A stretch of 64,000 nt of DNA from Lutibacter sp. A64 (GTDB lineage: Bacteria > Bacteroidota > Bacteroidia > Flavobacteriales > Flavobacteriaceae). Numbering within the stretch: position 1 is the first letter of the stretch; every line of letters begins with the position of its first letter. The notes beneath the pieces were generated by a model. It saw nothing but the letters and a program-made list of their open reading frames with translations, was not told the DNA's origin and did not search any database. The translations under genes were made by a program, and so were the position numbers. Location: NCBI RefSeq assembly GCF_022429565.1, contig NZ_CP092487.1, positions 2,746,001-2,810,000 of the forward strand, read 5' to 3'. Positions 1-8,070 of the stretch are shown here, one piece after another.

Positions 1-645
1 AGTTTCTACATTAGCACTCCAAAGTATTGTATTTAAAAGTGAAGGCCGTGTATCTAATTGTATATAATTTATATCTTGTTTATCCAATGCAGATTCAAAT
101 TGGTTAAAAGCTATCCACTTTAATAAAAATGTAAGCACTAAATAGGATGAACTTATTATTAAACCAATATTATTATAGAATCTTCTTTTTTTTGCTAATC
201 GTTTTTGAAACATAGCTAAAATTAAAAACACTAAAAAAGGTACTGTATACAAAGGGTCGATTACAAAAACTGTTTTTAAAGCTAATCTAAAATCAATAGG
301 CCAAAACACCTGTGTACCCCAAGTGGTGTGTGCATCTAAAATGGAATGTGTAAAAAATGCCCAGAAAAATAACCAAAACCAACCTTTAAAATTTTTATAC
401 ATCTCATATTTGGAAACAATCCAACCAAAAATAAAAGCAAAAAGCACTGCAAACACAATAGAATGTGTAAATCCGCGATGTATAGAAATTGCAGTTACAG
501 TATCTGTAAAATACGAAGAAATTATATCTAAATCAGGAATAGTACCAGCAATTGCACCATAAAGCATTGCTTTATTTCCAACTTTTTTACCTAAAACAGC
601 CTCTCCAACGGCAGCTCCTAATACTATTTGAGTTAATGAATCCAT
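1..645 (-). CDS. Metal-dependent hydrolase, DUF457/YdjM-type membrane protein (3' end outside window)
   Basis: Reads leftward off the window edge, so 215 N-terminal residues are visible and the C-terminus is missing. The protein starts MDSLTQIVLGAAVGEAVLG and carries the spaced His/Asp residues of the YdjM/DUF457 family: PDLDII near residue 40, IHRGFTHS near residue 56, and THSILDAHT near residue 95. Several hydrophobic helices follow, so it should be an integral inner-membrane protein. Family members are described as membrane-bound, predicted metal-dependent hydrolases whose substrate is not established. The ATG is chosen because a perfect -7 element lies 9 bp upstream and the N-terminus matches the family. 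It is divergent from sufS, with a 295-bp spacer in which I see nothing else except promoter-like sequence and a weak 6-bp hairpin at 779-810. Confidence 0.8.
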   Translation of the reverse strand, partial: MDSLTQIVLGAAVGEAVLGKKVGNKAMLYGAIAGTIPDLDIISSYFTDTVTAISIHRGFTHSIVFAVLFAFIFGWIVSKYEMYKNFKGWFWLFFWAFFTHSILDAHTTWGTQVFWPIDFRLALKTVFVIDPLYTVPFLVFLILAMFQKRLAKKRRFYNNIGLIISSSYLVLTFLLKWIAFNQFESALDKQDINYIQLDTRPSLLNTILWSANVET

Positions 646-653
646 AAAGTTTT

Positions 654-661
654 CAAAAGTA
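654..661 (-). promoter_or_regulatory. Predicted -7 promoter element (TACTTTTG) for the DUF457 gene
   Basis: Matches the Bacteroidota -7 consensus TAnnTTTG exactly on the minus strand, just upstream of the ATG at 645. No clear -33 TTG element was seen at the expected 17-20 bp spacing, so this rests on the -7 match and position only. Confidence 0.4.
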
Positions 662-905
662 AGTCTTGTAATTCAGATAACATAAAATATTTAATTTTTG
701 GCAGTAATAAGTTTATTAAACAATTACAGAACTTACTAAAACCAAACAAAAAGTATAGAATATTATCACAAAAAGAATGGCTTCTCTAAACACCTCCTAA
801 AGTTGAAGCCCTCAAAATTCAAATATTAGCAAGCATACAACCCTTAAAATAATAATTTCTTAAGAAAAGATTTTAAGAACTTCAATTAAAACAATCTCAA
901 TTTTG

Positions 906-913
906 TAATTTTG
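906..913 (+). promoter_or_regulatory. Predicted -7 promoter element (TAATTTTG) for sufS
   Basis: Exact TAnnTTTG match 27 bp upstream of the sufS ATG at 941. No convincing -33 element was seen. Confidence 0.4.
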
Positions 914-940
914 TATTTAGAATCATTCTAAAAAACAAAA

Positions 941-2155
941 ATGATAGATATTGATAAAATTAGAGCTGATTTTCCTATTCTAAAAGAAACAGTAAATGGA
1001 AAACCATTAGTTTATTTAGACAATGCCGCAACTACTCAAAAACCACAAGTTGTAATAGATTCCATTGTAAATTATTATACCACTATAAATTCAAATATTC
1101 ATAGAGGTGTTCATACTTTAAGTCAAAAAGCAACAGATGCATATGAACAAGCTCGTATAAAATTACAACAGCACTTTAATGCAAAAAAAAGTTACGAAAT
1201 TATACTTACTTCCGGTACAACACACAGTATCAATATTGTTGCTACGGGTTTTACTTCATTATTAAATAAAGGTGATGAAATTATAGTTTCTGCCTTAGAG
1301 CATCATTCAAATATAGTTCCTTGGCAAATGTTATGTGAACGTACTGGAGCTATTTTAAAAGTAATTCCAATGAATTTAGATGGTGATTTAGTACTTTCTG
1401 AATACGACAAATTACTTTCAGATAAAACAAAACTAGTTTTTGTAAATCACGTTTCAAATGCATTAGGTACCATAAATCCTATTGAAGAAATTATTAAAAA
1501 AGCACACAACGTAGGTGCAGCCGTTTTAATTGATGGTGCACAAAGTTGCCCACATATAAAACCAGATGTACAAACCTTAGATGTTGATTTTTATGTAGCA
1601 TCTGCACACAAATTATGTGGCCCAACAGGCGTTGGAATTTTATACGGAAAAGAGGAGTGGCTAAACAAATTACCGCCATACCAAGGTGGTGGTGAAATGA
1701 TAAAACAGGTGACTTTTGAAAAGACTACTTATGCCGATTTACCTCATAAATTTGAAGCCGGAACTCCAAATATTGCTGGCGGAATAGCCTTTGGAACTGC
1801 TATTGATTATATGAACAATATTGGCTTTGATAATATTACCGCATATGAAGATAAATTATTAAAGTATGCAACCAAAAAACTACTTGAAATTGAAGGTTTA
1901 AAAATTTATGGAACTTCAAAACATAAAACTGCCGTAATTTCATTTAATATTGGAAACATTCATCCGTATGATATTGGTTCAATTATAGATAAATTAGGAA
2001 TTGCAGTAAGAACAGGACACCATTGCGCACAGCCAATTATGGACTTTTATAAAATTCCTGGCACCGTAAGAGCATCGTTCTCTTTTTACAATACTTTTGA
2101 AGAAGTAGATATGCTATGTGATGCTTTATTAAAGGCTAAAATGATGTTATCGTAA
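941..2155 (+). CDS. sufS: Cysteine desulfurase SufS
   Basis: PLP-dependent class V aminotransferase fold enzyme that removes sulfur from L-cysteine, leaving alanine, and forms an enzyme persulfide for Fe-S cluster assembly by the SUF system. The 404-aa length is normal for SufS. Key residues are visible: the PLP-binding Lys224 in ASAHKLCGPTG, the His-rich substrate region SALEHHSN near 118-124, and the catalytic Cys362 in RTGHHCAQP, followed by the RASFSFYNT C-terminal motif typical of group II enzymes. It is monocistronic here: no sufB, sufC, sufD or sufE lies beside it, whereas many relatives keep sufS near those genes. A hairpin terminator follows. Function is confident from motifs. Confidence 0.95.
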   Translation: MIDIDKIRADFPILKETVNGKPLVYLDNAATTQKPQVVIDSIVNYYTTINSNIHRGVHTLSQKATDAYEQARIKLQQHFNAKKSYEIILTSGTTHSINIVATGFTSLLNKGDEIIVSALEHHSNIVPWQMLCERTGAILKVIPMNLDGDLVLSEYDKLLSDKTKLVFVNHVSNALGTINPIEEIIKKAHNVGAAVLIDGAQSCPHIKPDVQTLDVDFYVASAHKLCGPTGVGILYGKEEWLNKLPPYQGGGEMIKQVTFEKTTYADLPHKFEAGTPNIAGGIAFGTAIDYMNNIGFDNITAYEDKLLKYATKKLLEIEGLKIYGTSKHKTAVISFNIGNIHPYDIGSIIDKLGIAVRTGHHCAQPIMDFYKIPGTVRASFSFYNTFEEVDMLCDALLKAKMMLS

Positions 2156-2202
2156 GTTTGAAAGTTGCAAAGTAAAAAGTTTTAAAATTATTCAAAAATA
2201 GC

Positions 2203-2240
2203 AAACCTAACAGGTTTTAAAAACTTGTTAGGTTTTTTTT
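2203..2240 (+). terminator. Rho-independent terminator after sufS
   Basis: Perfect 10-bp stem AAACCTAACA (2203-2212) paired with TGTTAGGTTT (2226-2235), followed by a run of T. It lies 48 bp after the sufS stop. The AACCTAACAGGTTTT-type hairpin is also a common flavobacterial intergenic repeat, so it may be both. Confidence 0.7.
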
Positions 2241-2250
2241 AAGTTATAAT

Positions 2251-2321
2251 TTGTCATTCCTATGAAAACAAGAATCTAAAACAGACCTAAATATGAATTT
2301 CTACCTTCGCAGCAATGACAA
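2251..2321. repeat. GTCATT-bounded intergenic repeat element
   Basis: An 8-bp terminal inverted repeat, TTGTCATT (2251-2258) and AATGACAA (2314-2321), encloses about 55 bp. The first ten bases, TTGTCATTCC, recur exactly at 62912. It resembles the small palindromic spacer elements dispersed in flavobacterial genomes. Confidence 0.5.
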
Positions 2322-2385
2322 AAAAATTGAAAGAAAACAACTCCAAACCAACTTTCAATTGCTAATTTACAACTATCAATTGCAA

Positions 2386-3018
2386 CTACTTTCTTCCAAA
2401 ATCCGCAGGAATTTCACCCCAAGCTTTGGTTTCCCACTTTAATATTTTAGTAGTATAAGTGTTCTCTTTCAGCCATTTTTCGGCACGTTTCACAAAATCG
2501 AATAACACTTTATTTTTTGAAGTTATTTGTAAATTGGTTCTACATTGTCCTTTTTTAACCCAAGAAATGGCAATTTTAGAATCTGAATAAATTGGAACAT
2601 CTAAATTTCGTTGCTTTAAATAACCCAACCCGTGAACCAAAGCTAAAAACTCACCAATATTATTAGTTCCTTGTTCAAAAGGCCCTTGAATAAACAACTG
2701 CTTTTTATCTTTTGTTGTAACACCACGATATTCCATTTTGCCTGGGTTTCCAGCACAAGCGGCGTCTACAGCAATTGAATTAAGTATTGGTTTTCCGTAT
2801 TTTTTTAATTCCTCTGCAGAAAGTTTTACGGTTTTGGTATCCTTACCAACATAATCTTTATAATTCCCTTTAAAAGCACTTTCAGCAGCCTCTTTTGAAG
2901 CAAAAGATTTGTATTGTGCACCCGTAAAATTTGAAATTTGTTTTTTACACATATCCCAAGAAGAATAAACACCCTTTTTATGCCCATTCCAAACTACATA
3001 AAACTTTTTTTTAGCCAT
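2386..3018 (-). CDS. rnhA: Ribonuclease HI with N-terminal viroplasmin (hybrid-binding) domain
   Basis: Degrades the RNA strand of RNA:DNA hybrids. Two domains are visible. Residues 1-53 form a caulimovirus viroplasmin-type RNA/DNA hybrid-binding domain (KKFYVVWNGHKKGVYSSW, then FASKEAAESAF). Residues about 78-210 form the RNase H fold. The DEDD catalytic set is present: Asp85 (SIAVDAACAGNPG), Glu123 (NNIGEFLALVHG), Asp146 (PIYSDSKIA) and Asp206 (IPADFGRK). The 210-aa length fits this eukaryote-like RNase HI architecture, which is common in Bacteroidota. Its stop lies downstream of purN on the same strand with a 4-bp gap, so purN and rnhA are probably cotranscribed. Confidence 0.93.
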   Translation of the reverse strand: MAKKKFYVVWNGHKKGVYSSWDMCKKQISNFTGAQYKSFASKEAAESAFKGNYKDYVGKDTKTVKLSAEELKKYGKPILNSIAVDAACAGNPGKMEYRGVTTKDKKQLFIQGPFEQGTNNIGEFLALVHGLGYLKQRNLDVPIYSDSKIAISWVKKGQCRTNLQITSKNKVLFDFVKRAEKWLKENTYTTKILKWETKAWGEIPADFGRK

Positions 3019-3022
3019 AAAA

Positions 3023-3589
3023 CTATAAGTCTAATACTACTTTTTCAATAATTTTTGGAAAAAACTCATATTCTAATTTATGTATTTTTTGAGCAACATC
3101 TTCAGCTGTATCGGTAGCTAAAACTTTAAAACGCTCTTGAAAAACAATAGCACCTTCATCATAATTTTCATTAACATAGTGTATTGTAATTCCAGATTCA
3201 GTTTCTTTATTTTTAACTACAGCTTCGTGCACATGCATTCCGTACATTCCTTTACCACCATATTTTGGCAACAATGAAGGATGAATATTTAGAATTTTAT
3301 TTGGAAAAGCTTCAATAATTTCAGTAGGAATTTTCCATAAAAAACCCGCTAAAACAATAAAATCTGCTTTTTCCTTTAAAATAGTTAAAATTTTATCCGA
3401 AGTAAAAAAATCACTTTTATTAAAGTTTATACTACTAACATTTAATCTTTTAGCACGTTCTAAAACTTTGGCATCTTTCTTGTTTGAAAGCACCTGAACA
3501 ACAGAGATTAATTTATTATTTTTAAAATATTTAATAATATTTTCAGCATTAGTACCTGAACCTGAGGCAAATATAACAATTCGTTTCAT
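3023..3589 (-). CDS. purN: Phosphoribosylglycinamide formyltransferase
   Basis: Third step of purine synthesis: transfers a formyl group from 10-formyl-tetrahydrofolate to GAR. The 188-aa length is normal. It has the N-terminal Rossmann motif FASGSGTNAENI and the catalytic triad of the formyltransferase family: Asn101 and His103 in ILNIHPSLLPKYGG, and Asp144 in NENYDEGAIVFQ. It is first in a two-gene unit with rnhA (gap 4 bp). It is divergent from acpP, with a 223-bp spacer. Confidence 0.95.
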   Translation of the reverse strand: MKRIVIFASGSGTNAENIIKYFKNNKLISVVQVLSNKKDAKVLERAKRLNVSSINFNKSDFFTSDKILTILKEKADFIVLAGFLWKIPTEIIEAFPNKILNIHPSLLPKYGGKGMYGMHVHEAVVKNKETESGITIHYVNENYDEGAIVFQERFKVLATDTAEDVAQKIHKLEYEFFPKIIEKVVLDL

Positions 3590-3702
3590 TTAGAAATCTA
3601 TAGTTTTTGTAATTTATAAGAATAAAACAAACTAAAAAATTACTTGATATTGTATCACAAAATAAACAAATAATTAGTAACTTTCACTGCTTAAATAAAA
3701 AA

Positions 3703-3745
3703 ACTTTTATTAATTTTAATATCATAATAAGTACTTTTATTAATT
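3703..3745. repeat. 13-bp direct repeat upstream of acpP
   Basis: ACTTTTATTAATT occurs at 3703-3715 and again, identically, at 3733-3745, with starts 30 bp apart (about three helical turns) and 29 bp before the acpP -7 element. It could be a binding site for a regulator of the fatty-acid genes, but low complexity makes chance possible. Confidence 0.3.
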
Positions 3746-3773
3746 AAAAGATTTTCTTTTAAAGAAAGTTTTA

Positions 3774-3781
3774 TATTTTTG
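3774..3781 (+). promoter_or_regulatory. Predicted -7 promoter element (TATTTTTG) for acpP
   Basis: Exact TAnnTTTG match 31 bp before the acpP ATG at 3813. No clear -33 TTG was seen. It probably drives acpP-fabF-rnc. Confidence 0.45.
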
Positions 3782-3812
3782 CCGAGTAATTAAATTTAAA
3801 AATTAAAGAATT

Positions 3813-4049
3813 ATGTCAGACATTGCATCAAGAGTAAAAGCCATTATCGTAGATAAATTAGGCGTTGACGAAAATGAAGTAACAATAGAAGCTAGCTTTA
3901 CTAACGATTTAGGAGCAGACTCACTTGATACTGTTGAGTTAATTATGGAATTCGAAAAAGAATTCGATATTCAAATTCCAGACGATCAGGCTGAAAACAT
4001 CGGTACTGTTGGTCAAGCAATTAGCTATATAGAAGACGCAAAAAAGTAA
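3813..4049 (+). CDS. acpP: Acyl carrier protein
   Basis: Small acidic cytosolic carrier (78 aa) that shuttles acyl chains during type II fatty acid synthesis. The phosphopantetheine attachment site is Ser37 in the DSL motif of [18 protein letters not shown]. Length and the four-helix pattern are normal. fabF follows after 6 bp, the classical acpP-fabF pair, and rnc follows that. Confidence 0.98.
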   Translation: MSDIASRVKAIIVDKLGVDENEVTIEASFTNDLGADSLDTVELIMEFEKEFDIQIPDDQAENIGTVGQAISYIEDAKK

Positions 4050-4055
4050 TTTTAT

Positions 4056-5306
4056 ATGGAAATTAAGCGAGTTGTAGTAACTGGACTTGGTGCATTAACA
4101 CCAATTGGAAACACTGTTGAACAATTTTGGAATGGGCTAACTAATGGAATTAGTGGTTCCGCTCCAATCACGTATTTTGATGCGTCCAAGTTCAAAACTC
4201 GTTTTGCTTGTGAGCTTAAAAACTTTGATGTTAAGGATTATCTTGATAGAAAAGAAGCTCGAAAAATGGATAGATTTACGCAGTATGCCATGGTGTCTAC
4301 TGATGAGGCTATTCTAGATTCTAAACTAGATTTAGAAACAATTGATAAAAATAGAGTCGGCGTAATATGGGGAGCTGGAATTGGTGGATTAGAAACATTC
4401 CAAAATGAATGTATTAATTTTGCCAATGGTGATGGTACTCCTAGATTTAACCCTTTCTTTATACCTAAAATGATTGCTGATATTGCACCTGGTCAAATTT
4501 CTATAAAATATGGATTTAGAGGACCAAATTTTGCAACAGTTTCAGCTTGTGCATCATCATCAAATGCGATTATTGATGCCTTAAATTATATTCGTTTAGG
4601 ATATGCAGATTTAATGGTTTCTGGAGGTTCAGAAGCAGCAGTTACAATTGCAGGTATGGGAGGATTTAATTCGTTACAAGCACTTTCTACAAGAAATGAC
4701 GACCCTGAAACAGCTTCAAGACCTTTTGATAAAGACAGAGATGGTTTTGTTTTAGGTGAAGGTGCAGGAACATTAATTCTTGAAGAATATGAACACGCTA
4801 TCGCTAGAGGGGCAAATATTTATGCCGAAATTGGTGGTGGTGGATTATCAGCCGATGCATATCATATCACAGCTCCACACCCAGACGGTTTAGGAGCGCA
4901 TAATGTTATGGTAAATTGCCTAAAAGATGCTGGATTAAAACCTGAAGATGTTGATGCTATTAACATGCACGGTACCTCTACTCCACTTGGAGATATTGCA
5001 GAATCTAAAGCAATTATAGAAGTTTTTGGTGAGCATGCATATAAGCTTAACATTAACTCAACTAAGTCAATGACAGGTCATTTATTAGGTGCTGCTGGAG
5101 CAGTTGAAGCAATTGCCTCAATACTTGCTATTAAAAACGGTATTGTACCACCTACAATCAATCACTTTAATGATGATGATCAAATTGACAGTAAATTAAA
5201 CTTTACGTTTAATAAACCACAAAAACGTACTGTAAACGTTGCCATGAGTAATACTTTTGGCTTTGGAGGACACAATGCTTGTGTACTCTTTAAAAAATTT
5301 GAATAA
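4056..5306 (+). CDS. fabF: Beta-ketoacyl-ACP synthase II
   Basis: Condensing enzyme that elongates acyl-ACP with malonyl-ACP. The 416-aa thiolase-fold protein has the Cys-His-His set: Cys165 in VSACASSSNA, His305 in NMHGTSTPLGD and His342 in SMTGHLLGAAGA, plus Lys337 and the C-terminal SNTFGFGGHNA glycine motif. It sits 6 bp after acpP and 12 bp before rnc, so the three are very likely one transcript. Confidence 0.97.
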   Translation: MEIKRVVVTGLGALTPIGNTVEQFWNGLTNGISGSAPITYFDASKFKTRFACELKNFDVKDYLDRKEARKMDRFTQYAMVSTDEAILDSKLDLETIDKNRVGVIWGAGIGGLETFQNECINFANGDGTPRFNPFFIPKMIADIAPGQISIKYGFRGPNFATVSACASSSNAIIDALNYIRLGYADLMVSGGSEAAVTIAGMGGFNSLQALSTRNDDPETASRPFDKDRDGFVLGEGAGTLILEEYEHAIARGANIYAEIGGGGLSADAYHITAPHPDGLGAHNVMVNCLKDAGLKPEDVDAINMHGTSTPLGDIAESKAIIEVFGEHAYKLNINSTKSMTGHLLGAAGAVEAIASILAIKNGIVPPTINHFNDDDQIDSKLNFTFNKPQKRTVNVAMSNTFGFGGHNACVLFKKFE

Positions 5307-5318
5307 CAAAACATCTGA

Positions 5319-6065
5319 ATGAACTTCATTCGAAAAATTATTGATACTCGTACAGAAAATGACGAAGTATTTTATAAAGATTTAAAACAAATAATAGGGT
5401 TTAAACCTAAAAATTTAGCATACTACAAGAAAGCTTTTATTCATCGCTCTATAAAAGAAGTTGATGAAAAAACAGGGCTTCCTGTTAACTATGAACGTCT
5501 AGAGTTTTTAGGAGATGCAATGCTGAGTTCTATTATTGCAGCATATCTATTTGAAGAAGTACCTTCTGGAGATGAAGGATATCTTACCAAAATGCGCTCT
5601 AAAATTGTTAGCAGAGATCATTTAAATGAACTAGGAAAAGACTTAGATTTATTTAGATTTGTTAGAAGTAATGTAGCAAAATCTAAATTTGGAGAAAACG
5701 TACACGGAAACATTTTTGAAGCATTAGTTGGTGCTATTTATTTAGATAGAGGCTATAATTATTGCAGAAAATTTATTTTTAAAAGAGTTGTTGTTCCCTA
5801 TGTAGATGTACCAAAATTAGAAGGAAAAATAACTAGTTACAAAAGTTTATTTATTGAATGGTGTCAAAAAGTAAAAAACGATTTTGTTTTTGAAGTTTAT
5901 GAAGATTCAGGCAATGATATAACAAAACACTTTAGCGTAAAACTATTTTTAGATGGTAAAATAATTGCAAAAGGAAGAGCAACATCTAAAAAGAAAGCCG
6001 AAGAAACAGCCGCAAAAAGAGCTTATTACGCATTTCAACAAGAAATTTCAGACATTTCATTATAA
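5319..6065 (+). CDS. rnc: Ribonuclease III
   Basis: Double-strand-specific endoribonuclease for rRNA and mRNA processing. The 248-aa protein has the RNase III signature ERLEFLGDAMLS at 59-70, with metal-binding Glu62 and Asp66, and a second acidic site in FEALVGAIYLD (Glu134). Residues about 172-240 form the double-stranded RNA-binding domain, ending with the basic KKKAEETAAKRAYYAF helix. It follows fabF by 12 bp, an arrangement common in this lineage. Confidence 0.96.
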   Translation: MNFIRKIIDTRTENDEVFYKDLKQIIGFKPKNLAYYKKAFIHRSIKEVDEKTGLPVNYERLEFLGDAMLSSIIAAYLFEEVPSGDEGYLTKMRSKIVSRDHLNELGKDLDLFRFVRSNVAKSKFGENVHGNIFEALVGAIYLDRGYNYCRKFIFKRVVVPYVDVPKLEGKITSYKSLFIEWCQKVKNDFVFEVYEDSGNDITKHFSVKLFLDGKIIAKGRATSKKKAEETAAKRAYYAFQQEISDISL

Positions 6066-6170
6066 CTAAAATTTTGTCTTAATTTACAAATCACGAATAC
6101 GATTTCGTAAAATAATTAGTTACTGTTATTAAACAGTAGTACTTTTACAAAATTAATATTCATTCTTTAT

Positions 6171-6626
6171 ATGCAGGTATTTACATTTGATTTAGAAGAT
6201 GATTATTTATTAATTGGAATTCATTCAACCGAAGAAGACTATAGATTGGCATATTTAATAAATAAACATTTAAACACTAAATTTGTTAGATATAAAGACA
6301 ATTTAGATTTTAAAGATTCTACAGTAGAATTTCCATTATTTGAGTATAAAGATGAAAAAACATACCTAAATTATTATTTAATTAACAACAAATCTTTACA
6401 AGTTGTTAACGAACAATATAAAGATGGTTTATTTGGAGGAAATTATAGTACAACTTCTTATTTACTACCAGAAAAAAAGAAAGTCGATTTCTTATTAAAA
6501 ATTGAAGGATGTACACCAGAATTTATTTTAGAAATGGTAGAAAAATTAAATAAATTAGACCAAATAATTACTTCATATCAAATTAAAACAAACACATTAA
6601 AATCAAAATATAATCTAATTTTTTAA
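6171..6626 (+). CDS. IPExxxVDY family protein of unknown function
   Basis: A 151-aa, probably cytosolic protein of a Bacteroidota family named for the IPExxxVDY motif; here the motif reads LPEKKKVDF at residues 99-107. There is no signal peptide or membrane helix. The N-terminal half has an alternating hydrophobic beta pattern followed by LAYLINKHLN. It lies between rnc and pyk, and its stop is 2 bp before the pyk start, so it is cotranscribed with pyk. An exact 7-bp inverted repeat (6121-6138) lies just upstream and may be a regulatory or weak terminator site. The biochemical role is not known. Confidence 0.8.
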   Translation: MQVFTFDLEDDYLLIGIHSTEEDYRLAYLINKHLNTKFVRYKDNLDFKDSTVEFPLFEYKDEKTYLNYYLINNKSLQVVNEQYKDGLFGGNYSTTSYLLPEKKKVDFLLKIEGCTPEFILEMVEKLNKLDQIITSYQIKTNTLKSKYNLIF

Positions 6627-6628
6627 CA

Positions 6629-8068
6629 ATGGCAGAAAACAGAAAACGCACCAAAATCGTAGCTACATTAGGTCCCGCCTGTGGAACTAAAGAAATAATA
6701 GAACGCATGATGGAATCAGGTGTAAATGTGTTCAGAATAAATTTTTCACATGCTGACTACTCAGATGTAGAAGAACGCGTTAAAATAATAAGAGAAATTA
6801 ACGAAAAACGAGACTTTCATGTTGCCGTTTTAGCAGATTTACAAGGTCCAAAATTACGCGTAGGTGTTATGGCTGAAGGTGTAGAGCTTGAAGTAGGAGA
6901 CACATTTACTTTTACTACTGAAAAATGTGAAGGTACCGACAAAAAAGCGTTTATGACCTATCAAAACTTTCCAAAAGATGTTAAAAAAGGTGAACACATT
7001 TTGGTAGATGATGGAAAATTATTATTTGAAGTAATTGACACTGACCGCGAATTAAATGTTACAACTAAAGTACTTAGAGGTGGTCCATTAAAATCTAAAA
7101 AAGGAGTTAACTTACCAAATACAAAAATTTCTTTACCAGCTCTTACAGATAAGGACAAGAAAGATGTAGTTTTTGCAATTGGTTTAGATGTTGACTGGAT
7201 TGCATTATCTTTTGTTAGAACACCTGAAGACTTAATACAATTACAAGAAATTATTAATGAGAATTCAGATCATAATATTCCTATAATTGCAAAAATTGAA
7301 AAGCCTGAAGCTGTATCTAATATAGATAAGTTAACACCACACTGCGATGCCTTAATGGTTGCACGTGGAGATTTAGGTGTTGAGGTTCCAATGGAAAAAG
7401 TTCCATTAATTCAAAAACGTTTGGTTTTAAAAGCTAAAAAAGCGCACATTCCAGTTATAATTGCTACACAAATGATGGAAACTATGATTGATAATCAAGT
7501 TCCAACTAGAGCTGAAGTTAATGATGTAGCTAACTCAATTATGGATGGTGCAGATGCTGTTATGCTTTCTGGTGAAACATCTGTAGGTGCTTTTCCTTTA
7601 GAGGTAATTAAACAAATGCGTAAAATTATTGAAAGTGTAGAAAATTCTCCACTAATTTCAATGCCAGAAACATATGTACAATGTATTAACGAACGTTTTA
7701 TTTCTAAAACTATTTGTCACCAAGCTGCTTTAATGGCAAACTCTATTAATGCTGAAGTTATTACAACATTAACAGATTCTGGATTTACCGCTTTCCATAT
7801 TTCATCTTGGAGACCAAAATCTAACATTCTTGTATTCTCTTCTAACAGAAGAATTTTAGCTATGTTAAATTTACTTTGGGGTGTTAAAGGTGTTTATTAT
7901 GATCGTTTTGTTAGCACAGATCAAACAATTGAAGATATTAATAATTTAGCTGCCGAAAGAGGTTATTTACACGAAGGTGACTATGCTATTAACATTACCT
8001 CTATGCCTGTAAAGAAAAGAGGTATGGCTAATACAATGCGTATTACTGAATATAAAAAAAATAGCTAA
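6629..8068 (+). CDS. pyk: Pyruvate kinase
   Basis: Last step of glycolysis: converts phosphoenolpyruvate and ADP to pyruvate and ATP. The 479-aa protein has the N-terminal TKIVATLGPAC strand, the ADLQGPKLRVG substrate motif (69-79), catalytic Lys222 in IIAKIEKPEA with metal ligand Glu224 and Asp248 (ARGDLGVEVP), and the signature ATQMMETM. The regulatory C-domain runs from about residue 345. It starts 2 bp after the IPExxxVDY gene. Its stop is only 2 bp from the stop of the convergent DUF2891 gene, so any terminator must lie inside coding sequence. Confidence 0.97.
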   Translation: MAENRKRTKIVATLGPACGTKEIIERMMESGVNVFRINFSHADYSDVEERVKIIREINEKRDFHVAVLADLQGPKLRVGVMAEGVELEVGDTFTFTTEKCEGTDKKAFMTYQNFPKDVKKGEHILVDDGKLLFEVIDTDRELNVTTKVLRGGPLKSKKGVNLPNTKISLPALTDKDKKDVVFAIGLDVDWIALSFVRTPEDLIQLQEIINENSDHNIPIIAKIEKPEAVSNIDKLTPHCDALMVARGDLGVEVPMEKVPLIQKRLVLKAKKAHIPVIIATQMMETMIDNQVPTRAEVNDVANSIMDGADAVMLSGETSVGAFPLEVIKQMRKIIESVENSPLISMPETYVQCINERFISKTICHQAALMANSINAEVITTLTDSGFTAFHISSWRPKSNILVFSSNRRILAMLNLLWGVKGVYYDRFVSTDQTIEDINNLAAERGYLHEGDYAINITSMPVKKRGMANTMRITEYKKNS

Positions 8069-8070
8069 AT

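Noticed and set aside
779-810. GGCTTC/GAAGCC hairpin upstream of sufS as a regulatory RNA
   Set aside because: Six base pairs with a 20-nt loop is likely to occur by chance.
6121-6138. Perfect 7-bp inverted repeat after rnc, considered as a terminator
   Set aside because: No T-run follows on the plus strand, and the stem is short and AT-rich; noted only in the neighbouring gene entry.
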